Program-made: the position numbers and the translations under genes
Assembly (NCBI RefSeq): GCF_001945395.1
Contig: NZ_MSXV01000011.1
Location: 1-64,000 of the forward strand
DNA from: Pseudomonas sp. PA15(2017)
GTDB taxonomy: Bacteria > Pseudomonadota > Gammaproteobacteria > Pseudomonadales > Pseudomonadaceae
Length of the DNA: 64,000 nt
Direction of reading: 5' to 3'
The notes under the pieces: generated by a model
Databases searched by the model: none
What the model was told of the DNA's origin: nothing
What the model saw: the letters and a program-made list of their open reading frames with translations, nothing else
Shown: in pieces, positions 8,530 to 16,814 of the stretch
Layout of the letters: every line of letters begins with the position of its first letter
Numbering within the stretch: position 1 is the first letter of the stretch

Positions 8530-9651
8530 ATGTCGTCGTCCTTCGTCACCCCGTTCGCCACCCTCGACCTGCAGCGCCAGCCCGAGCAACCCGGCATGCC
8601 GCTGCAGGCCTTCGATGCCGCCGATGCCTATCTGCTCGAACAGGTGCAGCCCCTGCCGGCCGACGCACATGTGCTGCTGCTCAACGACAGCTTCGGCGCC
8701 CTGGCCTGCGCCCTCGCCGGCCGCGCCCGGGTGACCAGCAGCGGCGATTCGCACCTCGGCCACCTGGCGCTGCGCCTCAACCTGGCGCGCAATGGCCTCG
8801 CCGAGGACGCGGTGACCTTCATCCCGGCCAGCGAGGCGGCCAGCGGGCCGTTCGACCTGGTGCTGATCCGCATCCCGAAAACCCTGGCGCTGCTGGAAGA
8901 ACAGCTGATCCGCCTGCACGGCCAGCTCGCGCCAGGCGCCCAGGTGATCGCCGGCGCGATGATCAAGCACCTGCCCCGCGCCGCTGGCGACCTGCTGGAG
9001 AAGTACATCGGCCCGGTGCAGGCTTCGCTGGCGGTGAAAAAGGCCCGTCTGCTGCACGCCACGCCCGAAGCTCGGCCAGCGGCGCAGTCGCCCTACCCGA
9101 CCCGCTACCGCCTCGACAAACCGGCGCTGGAGCTGAGCAACCACGCCAATCTGTTCTGCCGCGAAGGCCTGGACATCGGCACCCGCGCCTTCCTGCCGCA
9201 CCTGCCGCGCCACCTGGACAACCGGAGGGTGGCCGACCTGGGCTGCGGCAACGGCGTGCTGGGCATCGTCTACGCCCTCGGCAGCCCAAAGGCCGAGCTG
9301 ACCCTGGTGGATGAGTCCTACATGGCCGTGCAATCCGCCGCCGAGAACTGGCAGGCCGCCCTGGGCGAGCGCCCGGTGGCCGTGCGCGCGGGCGACGGCC
9401 TGGCCGAGCAGCCTGCAGACTCACTGGACCTGGTGCTGTGCAACCCGCCCTTCCACCAGCAGCAGGTGGTCGGCGACTTTCTCGCCTGGCGCATGTTCCA
9501 GCAGGCGCGCAGCGCACTGGTCACCGGCGGCGAACTGTGGATCGTCGGCAACCGCCACCTGGGTTACCACGCCAAGCTGGCGCGGCTGTTCCGCGGCGTC
9601 GAGCAGGTAGCGGCCACGCCGAAGTTCGTGGTGCTGAAGGCGACCAAGTGA
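8530..9651 (+). CDS. rlmG: 23S rRNA (guanine-1835-N2)-methyltransferase RlmG
   Basis: 373 aa from ATG 8530. It has the two-lobed RlmG/RsmC architecture: a degenerate N-terminal methyltransferase half and a C-terminal catalytic half with the SAM site DLGCGNGVLG and the N2-guanine methyltransferase signature NPPFH. The start region (LDLQRQP..PLQAFDAADAYLL) aligns well with E. coli RlmG, favouring RlmG over RsmC. The upstream in-frame ATG at 8491 extends the protein without family support. Monocistronic; followed by a palindromic spacer element. Confidence 0.85.
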   Translation: MSSSFVTPFATLDLQRQPEQPGMPLQAFDAADAYLLEQVQPLPADAHVLLLNDSFGALACALAGRARVTSSGDSHLGHLALRLNLARNGLAEDAVTFIPASEAASGPFDLVLIRIPKTLALLEEQLIRLHGQLAPGAQVIAGAMIKHLPRAAGDLLEKYIGPVQASLAVKKARLLHATPEARPAAQSPYPTRYRLDKPALELSNHANLFCREGLDIGTRAFLPHLPRHLDNRRVADLGCGNGVLGIVYALGSPKAELTLVDESYMAVQSAAENWQAALGERPVAVRAGDGLAEQPADSLDLVLCNPPFHQQQVVGDFLAWRMFQQARSALVTGGELWIVGNRHLGYHAKLARLFRGVEQVAATPKFVVLKATK

Positions 9652-9660
9652 TCCAGATGA

Positions 9661-9736
9661 ACCCGGGAGTCGCTTCGCTCGACCCGGGCTAACAGAGCGG
9701 CCCGTAGCCGCCGGTTGAACGCAGCGATACCCAGGA
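9661..9736. repeat. Pseudomonas cruciform intergenic repeat, copy 1
   Basis: Arms GGGAGTCGCTTCGCTC (9665-9680) and GAACGCAGCGATACCC (9717-9732), with the internal words ACCCGGGCTA and CGTAGCCG. It is the most diverged of three copies (others at 15411 and 27177). It lies between convergent rlmG and the phosphoesterase gene and may terminate both. Confidence 0.7.
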
Positions 9737-9746
9737 ACACCTTCTC

Positions 9747-10598
9747 TCAGTCGATCAGGCCGTTGGCGTCATAGAACGGATACGGCCCCGGGTATTCACC
9801 GAATACGCCGGTATGGGTGACCAGCCCATGCTCCACGTGCCAGTGGTGCAGCAGGTAGCCAGGTGGCTCCAGGTTGAAGTGCGCCGGTGCGCTGGGCTGC
9901 AGGTCCAGCACGATCTGGTGGGAAACACCGGGGCATACGCAGCAGAGGCTGCCGGCGAAGCGCCGCTGGATCGACCGATGCAGGTGCCCGCAGAGCAGTC
10001 GCTCCACCTGCGGGTGGCCGCCGATCAGCCATTCCAGCGCCGCCGCATTGCGAAACGGCTCGCGGTCCATGTGGCCGATACCGCTGATGAATGGCGGGTG
10101 ATGCAGAACCAGCACCGTCGGTACCTGCGGGCGCAGCGCCAGCTGAACATCCAGCCAGCGCAACTGGCTGTCCTGTAGCTGCCCGCCGTGGCTGCCGGGA
10201 ATCGTCGTGTCCAGGCCGATCAGGCGCACCGGATGGCTGTCGACCACCCAGTCCAACGGCGCATCGGGCGATGGCGGCAGGTAGCCGTGATCGGCGAAGG
10301 CCGCCAGCAGGTGGGCACGATCATCATGGTTACCGGGCACCAGGTAATAGGGCATGGCCAGGCGCTCGAGTTCGGGGCGCAGCACGGCGTACTCGTCGGG
10401 GTGGCCGAAGTCCACCAGGTCACCGCTGATGAGCACGATATCCGGGCGCGGCTGGCTGGCGTTGAGGTGGTCGACCGCGCGGCGCAGCGCCGCCAGGGTA
10501 TCGACCACCCCGTAACTCAGCTTGCCACCGGCCTTGAGGTGCAGGTCGCTGATCTGCGCGATCAGGAAAGTCGAAGCGTTGCGGATGACATCAGGCAT
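9747..10598 (-). CDS. Metallophosphoesterase (CpdA/GpdQ-like phosphodiesterase)
   Basis: 283 aa from ATG 10598. Class III phosphodiesterase with the full calcineurin-type metal set: QISDLHL (Asp, His), LISGDLVD (Asp), VPGNHDD (Asn, His), VLHHPP and CGHLH. The family hydrolyses cAMP (CpdA) or glycerophosphodiesters (GpdQ). It is the last gene of the LacI-ABC operon, and its start overlaps the ATPase stop by 8 bases (ATGCCTGA), so it is translationally coupled. That context argues for action on the imported substrate, perhaps an organic phosphodiester, rather than global cAMP turnover. No signal peptide seen: cytosolic. Confidence 0.8.
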   Translation of the reverse strand: MPDVIRNASTFLIAQISDLHLKAGGKLSYGVVDTLAALRRAVDHLNASQPRPDIVLISGDLVDFGHPDEYAVLRPELERLAMPYYLVPGNHDDRAHLLAAFADHGYLPPSPDAPLDWVVDSHPVRLIGLDTTIPGSHGGQLQDSQLRWLDVQLALRPQVPTVLVLHHPPFISGIGHMDREPFRNAAALEWLIGGHPQVERLLCGHLHRSIQRRFAGSLCCVCPGVSHQIVLDLQPSAPAHFNLEPPGYLLHHWHVEHGLVTHTGVFGEYPGPYPFYDANGLID

Positions 10599-11622
10599 TG
10601 AGGCTGAACACACGTTGGGGCTCGACGGCCAGGTTGATCCAATCGCCAGGGGCGTGCAGGCGGTCGTCGCGGCTGTCCACCGACAACGGCTGCGCGCCGC
10701 CCACGTCCACCAACAGGCGGCTCTGCGCGCCCTGGAAGAATTGCCCGAGCAGACGCCCGCGCACGTGGCCTGGAGCGCTGGTCACCCGCAGATGCTCGGG
10801 GCGGCAATACAAGGTGCCCGGCAATTCGCTGGCACTCCACGGCAACTCGCCGCCGTTGACCTGGACGCCGTTATCGGTACGGCCGAGCACCGCGAAGGCG
10901 TTCAGGGTGCCGATGAAATTCGCCACGAAGGCATTGGCGGGCTGCTGATAGAGGGCACGCGGTGTGGCGAGTTGGGCAATGCGGCCACGCTCCATGACCA
11001 GAATCCGATCGCCCAGTGCCATGGCCTCGCCCTGGTCATGGGTGACGAACACCGCGGTGATGGCCAGCTCGCGCAGCAACTGGCCCAGCTCGCTGCGCAG
11101 ACGCTCGCGCAATTGCGCATCCAGAGCAGCCAGCGGTTCATCGAGCAGCAGCACCCGCGGGCGTGGCGCCACGGCGCGGGCCAAGGCGACGCGCTGGCGC
11201 TGGCCGCCGGACAGTTCATGGATGGCGCGGTGGCCATAGCCTTGCAGGCCGACCAGCTCGAGCAACTCGGCGCAGCGCCGTTCGCGTTCGGCGCGGGGCA
11301 TCTTGCGCACCTTCAGGCCGTAGACGATGTTGTCGGCCACGTTGAGGTTGGGAAACAGCGCGTAGTTCTGGAACACCATGCCCACGTCACGGCGCTCGAT
11401 CGGCAACTGGGTGACGTCCTGCCCGGCGAACGACACCTGCCCGGCATCCGGCCGTTCGAGGCCGGCGATCAGGCGTAATGTGGTGGTCTTGCCGCAGCCG
11501 GACGGGCCGAGGATGGCCAGGGTTTCGCCGGCCTGGATCTCCAGGCTGAGGTCGTCCACGGCGACGGTGCCGTCGGCGAACGCCTTGCGGCAGTTGTGCA
11601 GGCGAATGGAGGTAGCGGTCAT
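10591..11622 (-). CDS. ABC transporter ATP-binding protein (polyamine/iron/phosphonate type)
   Basis: 343 aa. Walker A GPSGCGKTT, Q-loop VFQNYALFPN, signature LSGGQRQRVALARA, Walker B LLLDEP, H-loop VTHDQ, then a C-terminal TOBE-like domain (CRPEHLRV region). It powers import by the two permeases encoded upstream. The ATG at 11622 overlaps the preceding permease stop (ATGA). The PotA/FbpC-like class handles polyamines, Fe3+, phosphonates or phosphate esters; substrate discussed under the binding protein. Confidence 0.85.
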   Translation of the reverse strand: MTATSIRLHNCRKAFADGTVAVDDLSLEIQAGETLAILGPSGCGKTTTLRLIAGLERPDAGQVSFAGQDVTQLPIERRDVGMVFQNYALFPNLNVADNIVYGLKVRKMPRAERERRCAELLELVGLQGYGHRAIHELSGGQRQRVALARAVAPRPRVLLLDEPLAALDAQLRERLRSELGQLLRELAITAVFVTHDQGEAMALGDRILVMERGRIAQLATPRALYQQPANAFVANFIGTLNAFAVLGRTDNGVQVNGGELPWSASELPGTLYCRPEHLRVTSAPGHVRGRLLGQFFQGAQSRLLVDVGGAQPLSVDSRDDRLHAPGDWINLAVEPQRVFSLNA

Positions 11623-12413
11623 CGTTGGTCTCCACGGGACAGCCGGGCGCTGATCGCCTGCAGGGCGATCAGCAGCGGCACGATCATCAGCAGGAACAGC
11701 AGGGTGTAGGCACTGGCGACTTCCAGCCGCGCCGAGGCGTAGCTGTCGGCCAGGCCCACCGGCAGGGTCTTGGTCATGGGCGTGTGGAGCATCCAGGTCA
11801 GGTTGAACTCGCCCAGCGACAGGGTGACGACCATCAGCACGCCAGCGAGGATGCCGGCCCGGCAGTTGGGCACCACCACGGTGAAGAAGCGTCGCAACGG
11901 GCCGGCGCCAAGGCTGGCAGCGGCATCTTCCAGGGTCGGCAGGTTCTGGCGCTGCATCACCGCCATCACCGGGCGTACCAGAAACGGCAGGGTGAACAGC
12001 ACATGGCCGACCAGAATGAACAGCCAACTGCCGCGAAAACCGCCGAGATGCCCGTAGGTGAGCAGCAGCGCCAGTGCACTGGCCAGGCCGGGCATCGCCA
12101 CCGGCAGCACCATCAGTTCCTCGAAGGCGCGGCTGAAGCGGTTGTTCATGCGCACCAGGGCATAGGCCGCTGGCACGCCGATCAGGCAGACGCACAGGGC
12201 GCAGGCCACCGCCAGTTGCAGCGACAGCCACACCGTCGGCGAATAGGCCTGCCAGACCTGCAAGAGCCAGTCGAAGGTCAGGCCGCTGGAAAGGCCCTGG
12301 AAATAATTGCGGGTCAGCCCGGCGAGCAGCGAGAGCAGCACCGGCACCAGCATGAAGGCGCAGACCAGGCAGGTGAAGATCAACTGCGCGGCAAACAGCG
12401 TCGAGCGTTTCAT
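11619..12413 (-). CDS. ABC transporter permease (second subunit)
   Basis: 264 aa from ATG 12413. Six hydrophobic helices and the EAA loop (EDAAASLGAGPLRRFFTVV), typical of binding-protein-dependent importers of the PotC/PhnV class. The ATG overlaps the stop of the first permease (ATGA) and its stop overlaps the ATPase start. A much longer in-frame extension (to 12683) lies inside the first permease gene and is rejected. Confidence 0.85.
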   Translation of the reverse strand: MKRSTLFAAQLIFTCLVCAFMLVPVLLSLLAGLTRNYFQGLSSGLTFDWLLQVWQAYSPTVWLSLQLAVACALCVCLIGVPAAYALVRMNNRFSRAFEELMVLPVAMPGLASALALLLTYGHLGGFRGSWLFILVGHVLFTLPFLVRPVMAVMQRQNLPTLEDAAASLGAGPLRRFFTVVVPNCRAGILAGVLMVVTLSLGEFNLTWMLHTPMTKTLPVGLADSYASARLEVASAYTLLFLLMIVPLLIALQAISARLSRGDQR

Positions 12414-13279
12414 AGCAGCCCTCCGGACTGGCGCACCCACTTCCTGACCACCAGCAGCACCGCCCAGGTCAGCGCGCCGAGGATCACCGACAGCGCCGCT
12501 GCCACACTGAAGTTCGCGTAGTTGGTGAACACGTTGTAGATCGCCACCGGCGTGACGTTTAGCTGGGTGCCCAGGGTGAAGGCAGTGCCGAAGGCGCCCA
12601 TCGAGGTGGCGAAGCAGATCGCCCCGCAGGACACCAGCGCCGGCATCAGCCCCGGCACGATCACGTCCCACGTGACCCGCCAATGGCTCGCGCCAAGCGA
12701 GCGGGCGGCCTCCTCCAGGCTGGCGTCGAGGCTTTCGCTGGCGGCCATCACGGTGAGGATCACCCGCGGTATGGAGAAATACAGGTAGCCGAGAAACAAC
12801 CCGGCCAGCGAATAGGCGAAGATCCAGCGCTCGCCGACCAGCTCCAGGCCGAGTGCGGCGAACACGCCCTGGCGGCCAGCCAGCAGAATCACCAGAAAAC
12901 CCACCACCACGCCGGGGAAGGCCAGGGGAAAGGTCAGCAGGGCGACCAGCGCCGAACGGCCGAAGAAGCGCTGGCGGGCGAGAAACACGCCGCTGATGCT
13001 GCCCACCAGCAACGCCGCCAGGGTCACCGTGGCGGCCAGCACGCTGGTCTGCGCCAGGCTGCTCAGATATTGGCCGCTGCTCAGCACCTGCCAGTAGCCA
13101 CTGCCCGCCTCACTGCGACTTTCACCGCCGAGCAGCACCAGGTGGGCCAGCGGCAACAGCCAGAAGGCCAGCAGCACCGCGGCGGCCGGCACCAGCGCCA
13201 CGGCCGCGCCAGGTCGCCAACGCCACAGCAACCGGCTGTCGGCCCTCGCAGCGGCGTGGTTGCTCAACGCACGGCTCAT
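12410..13279 (-). CDS. ABC transporter permease (first subunit)
   Basis: 289 aa with about six transmembrane helices after a ~25-residue cytoplasmic tail. The EAA loop reads EEAARSLGASHWRVTW. PotB/PhnU-like inner-membrane subunit that pairs with the downstream permease. The start lies 1 base after the binding-protein stop, so expression is coupled. The family fits small charged solutes. Confidence 0.85.
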   Translation of the reverse strand: MSRALSNHAAARADSRLLWRWRPGAAVALVPAAAVLLAFWLLPLAHLVLLGGESRSEAGSGYWQVLSSGQYLSSLAQTSVLAATVTLAALLVGSISGVFLARQRFFGRSALVALLTFPLAFPGVVVGFLVILLAGRQGVFAALGLELVGERWIFAYSLAGLFLGYLYFSIPRVILTVMAASESLDASLEEAARSLGASHWRVTWDVIVPGLMPALVSCGAICFATSMGAFGTAFTLGTQLNVTPVAIYNVFTNYANFSVAAALSVILGALTWAVLLVVRKWVRQSGGLL

Positions 13280-13280
13280 C

Positions 13281-14285
13281 TCAGCGCACCTCTTTCAGAT
13301 AGCGCGCGGCAAAGGCTTCCTGCACCGCGGCCATCTTCTGGTAATCCACCACGCCAGCCCGGGCATAGTCGCTTTCCGGCAGGAAGCGCGCCGCCACCTC
13401 GGCGGGCATCTGTACCGGGCGCACTGGCCGCAGGTAGGCATTGGCCCACAGTGCCTGGCCCTTGTCGGACAATACGAAGTCCAGCACCTTCTCGGCGTTG
13501 GCCCGGTGCGGAGCGTTTTCCACCACGCTCATCACGTAGGGCACGCTGATGCTGCCCTCGCTCGGAATCACGAAGGCGACGTTGGCCTGGTCCTTGTAGC
13601 GCGCGCGGTAGGCGTTGAAGTCGTAGTCGACGAGGATCGGCAGCTCGCCGGACAGCACCCGCGCATAGGCGGTCTGTTTGGGCACGATCGGCGAATTGCC
13701 GGCCAGTTTCCTGAAATAGTCGATGGCCGGGGTGAAGTCGTCGAGGTCGCCGCCCATGGCACGGTTGATCGCAACTGCCGACACGTAGCCAACGAAAGCG
13801 CTGGACGGGTCCAGGTAACCGACCATGCCCTTGTACTCGGGTTTGAGCAGGTCGGCCCAGCTTTGCGGCACCGGCAGGCCGCCCAGCGCGTCGACGTTGA
13901 CCATGATACCCAGCGTGCCGGAATGGATGGCGAACCAGTGCCCTTCAGGGTCTTTCAACCCAGCGGGAATGTCGTCCCAGCCCTTTGGCTTGTAGGTACC
14001 GACCACCCCGGCGTTCTGCGCCTGCAGGCCGAAGGTCACGCCGTAATAGACCACGTCGGCCATCGGCGCGGCGCGCTCGGCCACCAGCTGCGCCAGGGCC
14101 TGGCCGGAATTCTTGTTGTCCAGCGGCACCTTCACACCAGTGTCGGCGGCAATGGCTTGAAGCTGGGCGCCCCAATCCGCCCACTCCGGTGGGCAGTTGT
14201 AGCAGATCGCCGTTTCGGCGGCGTGGCTCAGGCTGGCGGTACCGCACAGCAACAGAGCCGCGAGGGTTTTACGCAAGCGGATCAT
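13281..14285 (-). CDS. ABC transporter periplasmic substrate-binding protein
   Basis: 334 aa from ATG 14285. Signal peptide LRKTLAALLLCGTASLSHA, then a type-II periplasmic-binding fold (AETAICYNCPPEWADW at the mature N-terminus; GELPILVDYDFNAY near the hinge). It belongs with the iron/polyamine/phosphonate class. The ligand is not evident. A LacI regulator and a phosphodiesterase in the same operon favour an organic phosphate or phosphodiester rather than iron; this is inference. The start overlaps the end of the lacI-type gene by 17 bases. Confidence 0.8.
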   Translation of the reverse strand: MIRLRKTLAALLLCGTASLSHAAETAICYNCPPEWADWGAQLQAIAADTGVKVPLDNKNSGQALAQLVAERAAPMADVVYYGVTFGLQAQNAGVVGTYKPKGWDDIPAGLKDPEGHWFAIHSGTLGIMVNVDALGGLPVPQSWADLLKPEYKGMVGYLDPSSAFVGYVSAVAINRAMGGDLDDFTPAIDYFRKLAGNSPIVPKQTAYARVLSGELPILVDYDFNAYRARYKDQANVAFVIPSEGSISVPYVMSVVENAPHRANAEKVLDFVLSDKGQALWANAYLRPVRPVQMPAEVAARFLPESDYARAGVVDYQKMAAVQEAFAARYLKEVR

Positions 14286-15288
14286 CGGACGTCTCCTCGA
14301 GGGGGCGGATACTCTCGCCTGGCCGGATATGGCATGGCAGGCAGTGGGAAGCGGGGCTGGCACCGGCGATCTGCGCCAGCAACTGGTCGATCACCCTGTG
14401 CGCAAGTTCGCTGATGGGTTGCACCACGCTGCACAGCGTCGGATGCATCTGCGTGCCCAGGGCGATGCCGTCGAAGCCCATCACCGAGAGCTGGCGGGGC
14501 ACGCTCCAGCCATTGCGACGCAGCACGTTGATCAGGCTGATGGCCAGCAGGTCGTTGGAACAGAGCAGCGCGCTGGGCGCCTGCGGGTCGTGCAGCCAGG
14601 GCTCGATGGCGGCGAAGTCGGCCTGGGTGTGGGCGGGCATCTCGATCAGCGGCAGCGCCGGTAGCCCGGCCGCGTGCATGGCGTCCTGATAGCCGGCATA
14701 GCGCAAGCGCGCACGGTCGGACTGCAGCGCCGAGCCGGCGACCATGCCGATGCGCCTGTGGCCGGCCTGCAGCAGATGCCGGGTGGCCAGGGCCATGCCG
14801 GCGCGGTTATCCACCGATACGGCGCCGTACTCGGCATCCTCGGGCTGGTGGTAGGCCAGCACGAAGGGTGTGTCCTCGTGAGCCAGGCTCTGCAGCACAT
14901 GGTTGCTGCGCGCATCGGTCACCGTCAGCACCAGGCCGTCGACGCGCTGGCGCAGCAGTTCCTCGACCACGTCGCTCTCGCGCTCGGCCTGGTAGTCGGT
15001 GGTAGCCAGCAGCAGGTTGTAGCCGCGCGCACGCGCCGCCTGCTCCATGGCCTGGAATTGCTCGGCGAACACCGGGTTGAGCAGGTTGGGCACCACCACG
15101 CCGATCAGTTGGGTGGTCTGCAAACGCAGCTGCCGGCCCAGGCGGTTGGGGCGAAAACCCAGCTGGCGCGCCGCGGCGAACACCTGCTCACGGGTATGCG
15201 GGCGCACCATATCCGGCGAGGCGAATGCCCGCGCGGCGGTAGCCCGCGAAACGCCTGCCCTGAGGGCAACCTCTTTCAGATCCGTCAT
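14269..15288 (-). CDS. LacI-family transcriptional repressor of the ABC operon
   Basis: 339 aa from ATG 15288. N-terminal LacI helix-turn-helix (LKEVALRAGVSRATAARAF), hinge helix region (RLGRQLRLQTTQLIGVVVPN), then a ligand-binding core. It is the first gene of the six-gene operon. A perfect palindrome with central CG lies at 15301-15314, just upstream of this start; an alternative start at 15315 would place the palindrome inside the gene and is disfavoured. It probably represses its own operon and releases on binding the transported compound or a product of it. Confidence 0.85.
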   Translation of the reverse strand: MTDLKEVALRAGVSRATAARAFASPDMVRPHTREQVFAAARQLGFRPNRLGRQLRLQTTQLIGVVVPNLLNPVFAEQFQAMEQAARARGYNLLLATTDYQAERESDVVEELLRQRVDGLVLTVTDARSNHVLQSLAHEDTPFVLAYHQPEDAEYGAVSVDNRAGMALATRHLLQAGHRRIGMVAGSALQSDRARLRYAGYQDAMHAAGLPALPLIEMPAHTQADFAAIEPWLHDPQAPSALLCSNDLLAISLINVLRRNGWSVPRQLSVMGFDGIALGTQMHPTLCSVVQPISELAHRVIDQLLAQIAGASPASHCLPCHIRPGESIRPLEETSDDPLA

Positions 15289-15300
15289 GCTCGCTCGCTT

Positions 15301-15314
15301 TGAGATCGATCTCA
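15301..15314. promoter_or_regulatory. LacI-type operator TGAGATCGATCTCA
   Basis: Perfect 14-bp palindrome with a central CG step, the form of LacI-family operators (compare PtxS and GntR boxes of Pseudomonas). It lies 12 bases upstream of the regulator start codon, where binding would block transcription of the whole operon. Confidence 0.75.
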
Positions 15315-15410
15315 TTGGCGAGCAACTTAGCGGGCGCAGATGGCAGCCGCGCGACGAAGGGATGACAGTTCGGTTTCAGCCCGCGCCTTGGGCAGGGTGA
15401 GCTCAATCGC

Positions 15411-15485
15411 TCCCGGGCATCGCTGCGCTCAACACCGGGCTACAGATCACACGTAGCCTGCGGTCGAGCGCAGCGATACCCAGGA
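15411..15485. repeat. Pseudomonas cruciform intergenic repeat, copy 2
   Basis: GGGCATCGCTGCGCTC (15415-15430) pairs with GAGCGCAGCGATACCC (15466-15481) with one mismatch; internal words ACACCGGGCTACAGA and CGTAGCCTGCGGT match the copy at 27177. It lies just past the stop of the minus-strand PmbA-like gene. Confidence 0.8.
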
Positions 15486-15494
15486 ATACCGTCC

Positions 15495-16814
15495 TTACAA
15501 CGTCAGGGTAAACCGCGACAGCAGCGCGCCGGGCAGCGCCATCGAGCCGGTTTGTCGCGCGCCATAGGTGCCACTGGGCAGCAGCAGCTCCGGCTCTCGG
15601 GTCAGGGCTTCCAGGTTCGCGCCGAGGAAGTCGAACAGCGAGTCGTCGAAGCGCATGGTGTCGACCGGTGCCTGGATTCGACCGTCCTCGACCCAGAAGG
15701 TGGCGAAGCGGGTCATGCCGGTCAGGCGCCCGGCCGGCAGGTCGGAGAAGTTGGCGTACCACAGGTTGCCGATATACAGCCCTGTGCCGAGGCGCTGCAG
15801 AATCTCGCCCTCCTCCAGCTCGCCGCCATGCAGGTGCAGCGAGAACGGGTACTCGCCGCTGCCCGCGCCGTTGGCGATCAGCCCGTGTTCGGCGGCGCTG
15901 CGCGAGCTGACCAGGCGCTCAACCGGCTTGCCCTGGCTGACCAGGCGCAACGGCTGGCGTGGCCCTTCGCGGGTGAAGGCCGGCGCCAGGCCGCCATCGA
16001 GGCGCTCGTCGAGTGTCACCTTGTCGCTCAAGCTGGCGCTGCCGGCAAAGAGCCGCTGCAGTGGGCTACCACCGGTGGCCAGCGCTTCGGCGGAAAAGCC
16101 CCAGGCGAACAACCCGAACAACTCTTCCAGTGCCGCTGGCGTCAGGTAGGCGCGATAAGCCCCCGGCTTCAACTCATGGGCAGGTTTGCCCAGATGCTCC
16201 AGTTGCTCTCGGGCGAACGCCAGTTTGCGGGCGAAGGCCTGTGCATCCCATTGCTCGCCGGCGTAGCTGCTTTTCACCGCTTGACCGTTTTCGTGAAACA
16301 GGCTGAACTCGAAGTTGAAGCTGCTCGCCCCGTGCCAGCCGAAGGCGCCCCAGGAGCTGGCGAAGCCCTGGTATTGCGGCCCGGCCGCGTAGAAGCCGAC
16401 CAGATCCAGCCCGGCGGCGGCTTCATGGATCTGAGCGATGGCGGCCTCGCTCTGCTGAGCCGCTTCGCCTGCCGCGGTTTCGCTGCGCCAGGCCTCACGG
16501 TTCAGGCGCAGATAAGGGTCGTCGGCGAGCGTCGGCAATACCGCGCGCAGGCGCTGCAGTGCCTGGTCGAGACGCGGGCGGTCGTCGTCGATCAGCCCGC
16601 TCAGGGCCAGCTCGAAGTCGCCATGCCGCTCGCCCTGGTACAGCGCCAGGGTGGCGTATACCTGCTGCACCTGGCCGGCCTGGCGTACGTGGGCGTGGTT
16701 GAAGCGGATGAAGTCCGAGGCCTCGGCCTGGTATTCCAGGGTAAAACCCTCACCGGCCTTTAGCCCGGCGTTCAGGTGCGCGAGCAGCGCCTCGAAATGT
16801 TGACGTGCGTTCAT
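15495..16814 (-). CDS. TldE/PmbA-like metallopeptidase-family protein
   Basis: 439 aa from ATG 16814, the first base of which is shared with the upstream TldD-like stop (TGATG). PmbA/TldE-like partner lacking a zinc motif, as usual; in E. coli the TldD-TldE heterodimer degrades unfolded peptides such as microcin B17 precursor and CcdA. The pair here is divergent from classical TldD/PmbA and is probably a second, paralogous set. Cytosolic. An extension upstream to 17048 lies within the TldD gene and is rejected. Confidence 0.75.
   Translation of the reverse strand: MNARQHFEALLAHLNAGLKAGEGFTLEYQAEASDFIRFNHAHVRQAGQVQQVYATLALYQGERHGDFELALSGLIDDDRPRLDQALQRLRAVLPTLADDPYLRLNREAWRSETAAGEAAQQSEAAIAQIHEAAAGLDLVGFYAAGPQYQGFASSWGAFGWHGASSFNFEFSLFHENGQAVKSSYAGEQWDAQAFARKLAFAREQLEHLGKPAHELKPGAYRAYLTPAALEELFGLFAWGFSAEALATGGSPLQRLFAGSASLSDKVTLDERLDGGLAPAFTREGPRQPLRLVSQGKPVERLVSSRSAAEHGLIANGAGSGEYPFSLHLHGGELEEGEILQRLGTGLYIGNLWYANFSDLPAGRLTGMTRFATFWVEDGRIQAPVDTMRFDDSLFDFLGANLEALTREPELLLPSGTYGARQTGSMALPGALLSRFTLTL

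Noticed and set aside
11623..12521. Plus-strand Gln/His-rich frame over the permease genes
   Set aside because: Antisense to the coupled ABC operon; no domain.
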